DNA of 46,809 nt from SAR324 cluster bacterium (GTDB lineage Bacteria > SAR324 > XYD2-FULL-50-16). The notes below the pieces were generated by a model, which saw nothing but the letters and a program-made list of their open reading frames with translations, was not told where the DNA came from and searched no databases. Each line of letters opens with the position of its first letter. The first letter of the stretch is position 1. The translations under genes were made by a program, and so were the position numbers. Shown here one piece after another: positions 8,572-15,009 of this stretch. The stretch is from the NCBI GenBank assembly GCA_002401295.1, contig NVSR01000011.1:1-46809 (forward strand), given 5' to 3'.

Positions 8572-9150
8572 CTAAGTAGGCAACATTCGGCTCGAATTTT
8601 TTCTATTTTTCATCTTAGCCAAAGAAAACACCTCCACAGCTTTAGGCACCATAAAGCAAGCATTGACACATTTCCCACAGCCCACACAAATATCCAGATC
8701 TACCTGCAAGCGTCCATACATATCCCTCACCAATGCTTGATATCCTTCAGGGCATGCATAGCGGCAGATATCACAAATCTGGTGTTGCTTTGTCAGACAG
8801 GAAGCCAACAAATCCGCTTTCCCCATGATTTTATTTTCCGGGGTCAGCGCATCATGAGTACAGGCTGTAATACAGGGGAAATCCTTACAATATTCGCAAC
8901 CACCTACTTTAAGGTCGATATAAGCTGTCCGATGAGCACCACTGATTGGGTCATGAACCTTCAAAATCACATGGTGAGGACAAGCTTTCACGCAATCCTC
9001 ACATTCTTTTTGGCAAGCCTTAATAAATTGATCCTCCGCAATCGCTCCGGGAGGTCTGAGAAAAAAGGTTCGATGATTGATAATTTCAGCGGAGCGCTCC
9101 GCCACTTTTCTGAAGCCACCAAATAAAAAGCTTCTTCGTGATTTATCCAT
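8572..9150 (-). CDS. napF: NapF-like/NapG-like ferredoxin-type protein
   Basis: A 192-residue protein with four cysteine clusters for 4Fe-4S centres: CQKECEDCVKACP (one residue longer than usual at the first spacing), CEYCKDFPCITAC, CLTKQHQICDICRYACP and CVGCGKCVNAC. The N-terminus has a twin-arginine-like SRRSFLFGGF and then LRPPGAIAEDQF, the same junction motif as in NapG in this window. Known NapF proteins are cytoplasmic-side iron-sulfur proteins that help load or activate NapA; NapG works with NapH in quinol oxidation. The position supports NapF: in epsilonproteobacteria napF follows napB, and here it is the next nap-like gene after napB on the same strand, though 3.6 kb away across an accessory island. 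NapF versus a second NapG is not settled. Confidence 0.72.
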   Translation of the reverse strand: MDKSRRSFLFGGFRKVAERSAEIINHRTFFLRPPGAIAEDQFIKACQKECEDCVKACPHHVILKVHDPISGAHRTAYIDLKVGGCEYCKDFPCITACTHDALTPENKIMGKADLLASCLTKQHQICDICRYACPEGYQALVRDMYGRLQVDLDICVGCGKCVNACFMVPKAVEVFSLAKMKNRKNSSRMLPT

Positions 9151-9304
9151 GAAAACTGCCTGCCCTGTACGATGAGTTAGATGTGTTGCCCGAGCTGGGA
9201 TTTTAAAGGGCTAGTTGCAGGAAAGCAAGCTCAAATCTGTTCTCACTCTCTTGCTCGTTTCCATGCTCCTGTGTAGCAATTTATATTAGCTATGGAAGGA
9301 TTTT

Positions 9305-9317
9305 TTTGAATATTGAA
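9305..9317. repeat. Left inverted repeat bounding the accessory island
   Basis: TTTGAATATTGAA here is mirrored by TTCGATATTCAAA at 12641-12653 (12 of 13 bases complementary). Related GAATATCGAAG text follows at 9329-9339. The pair encloses the fragmentary genes and the methyltransferase, about 3.35 kb in all. Such GAATATCGAA-type repeats are dispersed in some genomes, so an insertion-boundary role is inferred. Confidence 0.45.
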
Positions 9318-9384
9318 CAAGGAATGACGAATATCGAAGTAAACCACAAAGCGCACGAAGGCCACGAAGAAAAGAGACTTCAAA

Positions 9385-9564
9385 TTAGTAGCCACTCGAT
9401 ACGGGGTAATCCATCGCAACTAAAAAATGCTTTCGGCCCGGACACTTAGCAACACCCACGCCCAGGTTTTTCATGGCTTGCCAGTAATCGAGTAATACAT
9501 TGCTATAAACCAACGGAGCCTTGACCAACTGTTTCTGATGTCTAAAATTATCACCCTGTTTCAT
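9385..9564 (-). pseudogene. Short ORF, possible C-terminal fragment of a CAP/SCP-domain protein
   Basis: A 59-residue frame from ATG (9564) to TAA (9385). Its second half, YWQAMKNLGVGVAKCPGRK followed by HFLVAMDYPVSSGY, resembles the closing part of CAP/SCP domains, where a lysine-rich segment leads into GVGVAK, a VVA strand and an NYxPPGN turn. The N-terminal bulk of the domain, with its catalytic-like His/Glu residues, is absent. It lies in a 634-bp stretch (9151-9784) that otherwise holds only repeat-like AT-rich text, including CCACAAAGCGCACGAAGG near 9344. Probably a remnant. The family assignment is tentative. Confidence 0.35.
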
Positions 9565-9784
9565 CTACTGTTATATTTCGTAATGCGGAAAAAATGCTAT
9601 TTTAATACATTTGAAGTAGTTCTAAAACTTTCATTATTTCAGGTGAATAGGCTATTTGAATTGTCGAGTCGTTCTCGCCGAAAAAAGGGCTTCTAATATT
9701 CTCAGTCCTAAGTTATTGTAACTAAAAAAGAAACGCTATATATCTCACATCCAAACTTAAGACTCTCACTCCCTGGAGCTTCGA

Positions 9785-10126
9785 ATGGGCGAAACAGTTA
9801 CATGGTTGCATCTCTCCGATATCCACTTCTGTGAGGAAAAAAGCGGTTGGAGTTCCAATGCGGTATTGGAAAAACTGCGTATTGATGTCGATACATACTC
9901 CAAAGAACAACAACTCCGTCCCGATCTTATTTTTGTGACGGGCGACCTTGCTTTTGGAGAGATCCCCGGCACGTCCTCTATTGAAGATCAGTTTATAGCC
10001 GTCGATGGTTTCATCACAGAACTTCGAGAGCTGTTTGAGCCTATCGTGCCACGGAAGAATGTCTTCCTAGTTCCGGGGAATCATGATGTGAAAAATTACG
10101 TGTCGGACCAAAATAAATTCAGATAA
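9785..10126 (+). pseudogene. N-terminal fragment of a calcineurin-like metallophosphoesterase
   Basis: The 113 residues hold the first metal-binding motifs of the family: DxH in LHLSDIHF, GD in DLIFVTGDLAF, and GNHD in VFLVPGNHDVKN. The frame then stops 13 codons later, before the two C-terminal histidine motifs (GH and GHxH) needed for the dimetal site, so it cannot be a complete enzyme. The opening TWLHLSDIHF and the LRPDLIFVTGD strand resemble the phosphoesterase heads of large multidomain (for example NTPase/TPR) proteins. No continuation was found downstream in 10127-10803. It sits in the island with a methyltransferase and palindromes. Likely a decayed relic. Upstream ATG context is poor. 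Confidence 0.7.
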
Positions 10127-10163
10127 AACAATTAAGTAGTCGTTAAAAACACCCGCATTTTCT

Positions 10164-10205
10164 TCTTAGAGGTCCCTTTTCGCATGTAAAAATCGACCTC
10201 TAAGA
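10164..10205. repeat. Perfect 11-bp inverted repeat
   Basis: TCTTAGAGGTC at 10164-10174 is exactly complementary to GACCTCTAAGA at 10195-10205, with a 20-base loop. It lies 16 bp before the first large palindrome of the same region. Confidence 0.7.
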
Positions 10206-10221
10206 GGGTGCTCATTAGAAA

Positions 10222-10270
10222 GGTCCGGTGACACGTTATTCAATCTAAATAAATGATGTATCACCGGATC
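10222..10270. repeat. Large palindrome A (GGTCCGGTGACAC type)
   Basis: Arms of 19 bases at 10222-10240 (GGTCCGGTGACACGTTATT) and 10252-10270 pair at 15 Watson-Crick positions plus three G-T wobbles around an 11-base loop. It shares sequence with palindrome B at 10533-10581: preceded by TAGAAA in both, then G-R-TCC-RR-TGACAC-R-TTATT. This looks like a structured repeat family and not a chance hairpin. Confidence 0.75.
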
Positions 10271-10424
10271 TACAGCAGCACTATTGCAGAACCCTTCACA
10301 GCGACGATTTTTTAACTTTTTACAAGATGGAAGAAAATAAATTCCATTTGTAGGGGAGGTGCAAGGCAAAGTGGAGTTTGTCCATCTTTCATGATAAAAG
10401 CGTACATTTTTTTCTCCTCTCAAC

Positions 10425-10452
10425 GATGGGCACGGCGGAGCCTTTGCCCATC
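10425..10452. repeat. REP-like palindrome (GATGGGCA type)
   Basis: GATGGGCA at 10425-10432 pairs perfectly with TGCCCATC at 10445-10452, and the loop contains a GGC/GCC pair. Similar GATGGGC...GCCCATCCTAC palindromes are widespread intergenic repeats in gammaproteobacterial and other genomes. The trailing CCTAC recalls the GTAGG edge of the repeats at 2562 and 8520 in reverse. Confidence 0.65.
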
Positions 10453-10532
10453 CTACACAAGAGGGAATGGTTACTTGGTTGTGGTAGACTTCCTAGGGGA
10501 ATTGAGTGGAATTGGGTCGTCGAAATTAGAAA

Positions 10533-10581
10533 GATCCAATGACACATTATTTATCAGGACTAAATAATGTGTCATTGGGGC
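10533..10581. repeat. Large palindrome B (GATCCAATGACAC type)
   Basis: Arms of 21 bases at 10533-10553 and 10561-10581 pair at 19 positions, including 18 consecutive ones (CCAATGACACATTATTTA), around loop TCAGGAC. Diverged copy of palindrome A 311 bp upstream. It lies 222 bp before the methyltransferase start. Confidence 0.8.
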
Positions 10582-10803
10582 TATCAATTGGAGATACAGA
10601 GGGAGGCTCCTTTATGATATAGAGGGGCAGTAATGGCTTTTGATTTGACCGAGGTGGACACCTTAATTAGAGTGACCTCGAAGATCATTAGACAAAAAGA
10701 TAGAGGCTGTTATAGTGAACATATGACTTCTTTTTGTTTTATGGGAAAATGATTTACTCATATATAGAACCCCTATTTTTTGAAAGATTAATATTACAAA
10801 AGT

Positions 10804-12477
10804 ATGCAACAAGTATTTGAATTTGATGATATTGTTTTATCAGAACTGGCACTCGAATGGGGGCAATCTGAAACGACTAAAGGACAGATTTATACTGACC
10901 CTATTGTGATTCGATTCATCTTAAACCTGTTGGGGGATGGGTCAGAGCAGCTTAAAAATAAAAAATTCCTTGAGCCTTCCTGTGGAGAAGGAGAGTTTAT
11001 TTTAGAAATAACAAAACGATTGATTAGATCCAGTCATGGGAAGCCAAGGTTAGTAGAATTATACGGGACAGTCACAGCTTATGATATCGTCAGTAAGAGT
11101 ATTGATATTGCGAAAAAAAACATTGGATCCTATCTAAAATCAGAAGGTTATAAACAAGAAGAAATAAACCCGTTATTAGAATCTTGGTTCCATCATGGAG
11201 ATTTCCTTTTATCAGCCATAACGGATGAATTTGATTATGTAGTGGGCAATCCTCCTTACGTGAGAGTAGAAAATATCCCCAAGCCACTTTTACGTGAATA
11301 TAGAGCTAGATATTCTTCAATGGGAAATAGGGCAGATCTTTACATTCCATTTTTTGAAAAGTCTCTTTCATTATTGAAAGCAGGTGGAAAACTGAATTTT
11401 ATCTGTACGGACAGGTGGACTAAAAATACCTATGGCAAACAATTACGACAAATTATATCCCGAGCCTATAACCTTGATCTTTTTGTAGATCTATATGGTG
11501 GTGATTTTTTCCATAAAAAAGTTAGTACCTATCCGGCGATTACACAAATTAGTAATAGAAATGGAAAAGCTCATCAGACAGTGGTGGCTTATAACCCTAA
11601 TCTCAGTGATAAGACTTATCAGCACCTACGGGATTTAATTGATCACAAAAATATAGAACCTCTCGGTAATATTCAGATTCGTGATGATATTGTCTGTTCA
11701 GATCATCCTTGGCTAATTACAGCTGATTCCGAAATCAATTTGATCAGAAAGCTGGAAGCAAAATTTCCCTTGCTTGAGGATGTGGGTTGTAAGGTCCATA
11801 TTGGCGCAGCTACCGGTTGTAATGACATCTTTGTTGTAAAAAAAGATCAACTGGATGTTGAGCCTTCAAGGCTTTTACCTGTGATTACGGCAGAAGAGGT
11901 TAAAGATAATGAAGTTCAGTGGAAGGAACGATACATCATCAATACCTATGATCAAAATGGAGTTATCGATTTAGAACAGTTTCCAAAATTATTGAAATAC
12001 TTGGAAGCTCATAAAGAACGGCTCTCAAATCGGCATGTAGCAAAAAAGTCACCAAAAAATTGGTTTAAAACGATTGATAGAGTATACCCCGAGCGTGCTG
12101 CGACTCCCAAGCTATTGATCCCTGATATAAAAAGTAAGCCGGTCATTATTTATGATGAAGGGCTGTTTCATCCGAATAACTCAATTTATTATATTATTTC
12201 AAAAAAGTGGGACATTTTTGCATTAAGAGCTGTGCTACTTTCCGGTATGAGCCAACTTTTTGTGAAAGCTTATACGACAAAAATTGCGAATGGATATTTT
12301 AGGTTTCAAGCCCAATATTTGAGGAAAATCAGAATCCCCGAATGGGATGCTGTGAATAAGGAAATTAAAGCCGGATTAATCAAAGCTGGCCGGGAAAGTG
12401 ATTTTGATAGCTGCACTTATTATGTCTCCTTACTTTATGAATTAACAGAAGCAGAGACGTTACAAATTAGAGGTTAA
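10804..12477 (+). CDS. Type II-like N6-adenine DNA methyltransferase (TaqI/Eco57I family)
   Basis: Transfers methyl from SAM to adenine in a specific DNA site. The 557 residues contain the SAM-binding motif I FLEPSCGEGEF (about residues 52-62), the catalytic motif IV NPPY at 149-152 in VVGNPPYVRVEN, the ADLYIPFFEKSLSLLKAGGKL block typical of M.TaqI-like enzymes, and a C-terminal target-recognition region. Length and architecture resemble M.PaeR7I/M.XhoI-type enzymes (CTCGAG), but the target cannot be read from sequence. The next gene, 4 bp downstream, looks like a broken endonuclease, so this may now be a solitary methyltransferase. Upstream palindromes and flanking inverted repeats suggest acquisition by transfer. 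Codon use appears more AT-rich than in the nap genes on either side. Confidence 0.92.
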   Translation: MQQVFEFDDIVLSELALEWGQSETTKGQIYTDPIVIRFILNLLGDGSEQLKNKKFLEPSCGEGEFILEITKRLIRSSHGKPRLVELYGTVTAYDIVSKSIDIAKKNIGSYLKSEGYKQEEINPLLESWFHHGDFLLSAITDEFDYVVGNPPYVRVENIPKPLLREYRARYSSMGNRADLYIPFFEKSLSLLKAGGKLNFICTDRWTKNTYGKQLRQIISRAYNLDLFVDLYGGDFFHKKVSTYPAITQISNRNGKAHQTVVAYNPNLSDKTYQHLRDLIDHKNIEPLGNIQIRDDIVCSDHPWLITADSEINLIRKLEAKFPLLEDVGCKVHIGAATGCNDIFVVKKDQLDVEPSRLLPVITAEEVKDNEVQWKERYIINTYDQNGVIDLEQFPKLLKYLEAHKERLSNRHVAKKSPKNWFKTIDRVYPERAATPKLLIPDIKSKPVIIYDEGLFHPNNSIYYIISKKWDIFALRAVLLSGMSQLFVKAYTTKIANGYFRFQAQYLRKIRIPEWDAVNKEIKAGLIKAGRESDFDSCTYYVSLLYELTEAETLQIRG

Positions 12478-12481
12478 CTCA

Positions 12482-12682
12482 ATGATAATTGATGCAAAAT
12501 GGTTAGATCAAGCAGTAAAAAAAGCAGTCAAAGAATTCTGGAGAGTTAAGGCAATTCTTTATCGTACGAATGATTTTAGATCAGAGGAATCTGGCCGATT
12601 GCCTTTCTTTCCTTCATCATTCGACTTCAGCGGTTCGATATTCGATATTCAAATGGAGGATAAAGACAGGAAAACAAACTGA
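12482..12682 (+). pseudogene. Decayed start of the partner restriction endonuclease (inferred)
   Basis: The frame opens 4 bp after the methyltransferase stop with DAKWLDQAVKKAVKEFWRVK, then loses any domain-like character and runs through the island's right-hand inverted repeat before stopping at 66 residues. The spacing is that of a translationally coupled R gene. From memory, XhoI/PaeR7I-type endonucleases begin with a similar AVxxFWxxR helix, which would suit the methyltransferase type. Real homology probably ends near 12556. It cannot encode a functional nuclease. The assignment is inference from position and a short match. Confidence 0.45.
12641..12653. repeat. Right inverted repeat bounding the accessory island
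   Basis: TTCGATATTCAAA, the inverted counterpart of the element at 9305-9317. A tandem TTCGATA precedes it at 12634-12640, and GACTTCAGCGG lies just upstream. It falls inside the frame of the broken endonuclease remnant, consistent with the insertion or deletion that truncated it. Confidence 0.45.
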
Positions 12683-12701
12683 GGGGAAAATAGGCGTGCA
12701 C

Positions 12702-12767
12702 CCTAGAGCCAGTTGCCTTGCTCTAGGATGGATAGGGGAAGTAACTGGAGCACAGGAAGTTGCTCCA
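12702..12767. terminator. Two tandem hairpins after napB (island side)
   Basis: First hairpin: CCTAGAGC at 12702-12709 with GCTCTAGG at 12720-12727, 8 bp perfect and a 10-base loop. Second: TGGAGCA at 12746-12752 with TGCTCCA at 12761-12767, 7 bp perfect and an 8-base loop. They lie 12-77 bp past the napB stop on its strand and may end the nap transcript. Neither has a clear U-tract. Confidence 0.5.
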
Positions 12768-12778
12768 ATCAACTCAGA

Positions 12779-13360
12779 CTAGTATTGGAAAGTATTGAGA
12801 TCTTCCAATATGTCTTTCTTGGCATTCGCAGGCTGAACCTTGCTGAACTCATTCTCGACCAATGGGTCCAGGTTCATAGCCTGAGGTACATGGCAAGTAG
12901 TACAGTTGTATCGTTCGTTGTTGATACCTTCTTCTACTTTGGCAAATCCTTGAACTTCATGCAGCTGTCCGCTTGTAGTATTCTCACGAGTTACCATTTT
13001 GATCACAGCCTTGATCTTGTGGCTGTTAGAAACACCGGGAGTCTCCTCATCACCTTCTTCGTGGCAATCCAGGCAGTCTTCACCTGTAGCAGTATCCTCA
13101 ACTTTGTGAGGAACTAGAGGTGGAGCATCATAGAAGGAGCGAGCGAATTTTTCGTTGCCTTCTCCTGGTTCTGTTTCATTGTACTGTGGAGCTTCCAAAA
13201 TAGGAGTTTCCGCGAACACACTTTCTGTTCGTAAAGAGATTTCGTTCTCACCTACCGCAGGTTGCTCACCATCAGTAGTGTTACTGGAGCTACAGCTCAT
13301 CAGGGTTGTACTGATGATCAAACTTGCTCCAATGAGAACCCATTTATTTGTACGCATCAT
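12779..13360 (-). CDS. napB: Periplasmic nitrate reductase dihaem cytochrome c subunit NapB
   Basis: Passes electrons to NapA. Two haem c sites are present, CLDCH at 96-100 and CTTCH at 153-157, with the NapB blocks ARSFYDAPPLVPHKVE and CHVPQ followed by PLVEN. At 193 residues it is slightly long because of a linker (about residues 24-65) between the signal and the cytochrome. The N-terminus has a hydrophobic stretch ending LMSC at 20-23 followed by serines, a plausible lipobox. If real, this NapB is lipid-anchored, whereas well-studied NapB proteins are soluble. The start is preceded by GAGGTAAG; a second ATG directly follows. It lies 46 bp after napH, last in the contiguous nap run. Confidence 0.93.
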   Translation of the reverse strand: MMRTNKWVLIGASLIISTTLMSCSSSNTTDGEQPAVGENEISLRTESVFAETPILEAPQYNETEPGEGNEKFARSFYDAPPLVPHKVEDTATGEDCLDCHEEGDEETPGVSNSHKIKAVIKMVTRENTTSGQLHEVQGFAKVEEGINNERYNCTTCHVPQAMNLDPLVENEFSKVQPANAKKDILEDLNTFQY

Positions 13361-13406
13361 CTTACCTCGATAATATTTTTGTGAATTCCGTACTTGGGAT
13401 ATTGGT

Positions 13407-14222
13407 TTATTTTTTTGTTCTGAATGAAAACTGAAAGCAATCTTCCGGGCAAACCGTCACGCAGCGACCACAGTTGGTACAATTTCCGGAACTGACCATG
13501 GATTCCTCTCCAATCCGTCGGAGATTCAAAACCTGTGGTTCCGGGCAAATACGATGACAATCCCCACATTTTGTACAAGGATCCTGATTGAACTGAATGC
13601 GGATCAAACTCATTTTTCCCGGAATGCTGTAAAAAGCACCCAAAGGACAGAGATGACCACACCAGCCTCCACGCTGACCAAAGAGGTCGAAAAGAAAAAT
13701 CATAGCGGCTGCAACCCATCCTAACTTCATCCCGAAAATTAATTCTCGTTGCAACATCGAGATCGGGCTGATCCATTCAAAAGCAGCGACTCCCGTCAAT
13801 GCGGAAAGAATCAGGGCTAAAGCTAAAATATAATAGCGAACCCGACGGCTGATTTGGATGGCACTAGGAATTTTGAGCCAATTTCGTAACTTCAAAGAGC
13901 TATCAGTGACGATATTCATCGGACAGACCCAGCTACAAAAACTACGTCCCCCCACCAGTGCATAAAATACCAGGATGATTCCCGCTCCCAATAAAGTTTC
14001 CGTGAACAAGCTATGTCCGGTAAACAAAATCTGCAGAGCCGCAAAGGGATCTGCCAGGGGAATAATCCCAAGAAATGTGGAAGAAGACAAATTTCCTTCC
14101 AGGATCTCCACACCGCCGACTTTCCAATCGAAATGTACACTCACATAAAAGAGCAAAAGAATCCCGATCTGTGAAATGCGACGACTGATCAGGAATCGAT
14201 TGTTTTTCAACCAACTAATCAT
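13407..14222 (-). CDS. napH: Quinol dehydrogenase membrane subunit NapH
   Basis: Membrane iron-sulfur protein that, with NapG, takes electrons from menaquinol to NapB/NapA. About four membrane helices are visible (segments rich in L, I, V and F after SRRISQIGILL, near ILVFYALVGG, YYILALALILSALTG and VAAAMIFLFDLF). The paired motifs CSWVCP and CGHLCPLGAFY are hallmarks of the NapH/NosR group. Two C-terminal ferredoxin sites follow: CTKCGDCHRICP and CTNCGRCVTVCP. The chosen ATG at 14222 overlaps the napG stop by 8 bases, indicating translational coupling; an in-frame ATG at 14240 lies inside napG. Confidence 0.95.
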   Translation of the reverse strand: MISWLKNNRFLISRRISQIGILLLFYVSVHFDWKVGGVEILEGNLSSSTFLGIIPLADPFAALQILFTGHSLFTETLLGAGIILVFYALVGGRSFCSWVCPMNIVTDSSLKLRNWLKIPSAIQISRRVRYYILALALILSALTGVAAFEWISPISMLQRELIFGMKLGWVAAAMIFLFDLFGQRGGWCGHLCPLGAFYSIPGKMSLIRIQFNQDPCTKCGDCHRICPEPQVLNLRRIGEESMVSSGNCTNCGRCVTVCPEDCFQFSFRTKK

Positions 14223-15003
14223 AGAGAGTCCCCATGTCATTCAAAGAGTCGAGCGCATTGTTCAGCATTTCATTGCTTTCCTGTTGCCTTTCCTCTTTAG
14301 TTTTCTCCGGACTAGAATCTTTGAAGTTACTGATTTTTGTTTTTTCCTTCCATCCCAGGCGATAGTTACTACCGAGTTTTCCTTGTGCTAATTTGTGCGG
14401 TAAAATACGAATTGCTGATTCTTCCAGAATGCAGACTTGTTCGCACATACCACAGCCCGTACAAACGTCGGAATGAACCACTGGCTCAAAGAAAGCATGC
14501 TTTCCCGTTCGTTCCTGCGGACGATAGTTAATTGTGAGCGCCTTATCGATTAAAGGACATTGGCGATAACAAACTTCGCAACGCAGTCCTTGGAAAGCAA
14601 TGCAGGCTTCCTGGTCGATCAGCACAGCCAACCCCATACGGGAGTCATTGATCTCGATTTCTCGATCAAGGGCTCCTGTAGGACAAGAACGGGCACAGGG
14701 AACATCCTCGCACATGTAACAAGGAATCTCTCTCGCCGTAAAATGGGGTACGCCAATCTCACCATCCTCACCCACTTTCGTTAGAGAGAGGGTTTCGTAA
14801 GGACAGGCATCCACACACTGACCACACTTGATGCAAGTCGCCAGAAAATCCTTTTCCGGTAAAGCACCAGGTGGTCTCAATGCAAATGCATTTGCTTTGG
14901 ACTCTACCAGCACATGACCCCAGAGCGCACCACCTACAATACTGGCGGTACTGACCTGACCCACGCGGATAAAAAAGTCCCTGCGAGAACTGGTTTTAGC
15001 CAT
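14215..15003 (-). CDS. napG: Ferredoxin-type quinol dehydrogenase subunit NapG
   Basis: Periplasmic partner of NapH. It has a twin-arginine signal (SRRDFFIRVGQ, then a hydrophobic stretch ending near SKANA) and the LRPPGALPEKDF junction. Four 4Fe-4S clusters follow: CIKCGQCVDACP, CYMCEDVPCARSCP, CEVCYRQCP with an upstream C, and CTGCGMCEQVC. At 262 residues it is family length. A charged, glutamine-rich C-terminal tail (about 225-262) is unlike the cluster-binding core. It starts 6 bp after the napA stop and overlaps napH by 8 bp. No napC is in the window, so NapGH is probably the quinol-oxidising module, as in epsilonproteobacteria. Confidence 0.95.
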   Translation of the reverse strand: MAKTSSRRDFFIRVGQVSTASIVGGALWGHVLVESKANAFALRPPGALPEKDFLATCIKCGQCVDACPYETLSLTKVGEDGEIGVPHFTAREIPCYMCEDVPCARSCPTGALDREIEINDSRMGLAVLIDQEACIAFQGLRCEVCYRQCPLIDKALTINYRPQERTGKHAFFEPVVHSDVCTGCGMCEQVCILEESAIRILPHKLAQGKLGSNYRLGWKEKTKISNFKDSSPEKTKEERQQESNEMLNNALDSLNDMGTLYD

Positions 15004-15009
15004 AGAAAA

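Larger units (their letters stand above)
10127..10803. other. Non-coding palindrome-rich stretch of the island
   Basis: No convincing gene in 677 bp. It contains four palindromic elements annotated separately: 10164-10205, 10222-10270, 10425-10452 and 10533-10581. A weaker pair CGAGGT/ACCTCG lies at about 10650-10680. Two of the elements are diverged copies of each other. The last 80 bp before the methyltransferase are AT-rich and may contain its promoter; no clear -35/-10 pair or strong ribosome site was identified. Confidence 0.6.

Noticed and set aside
10271..10424. Short minus-strand frame between the two large palindromes
   Set aside because: About 26 codons from an internal ATG with no motif; judged non-coding.
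12713..13117. 134-codon plus-strand frame opposite napB
   Set aside because: It lies antisense to napB, whose haem motifs and signal are clear; the frame is a shadow.
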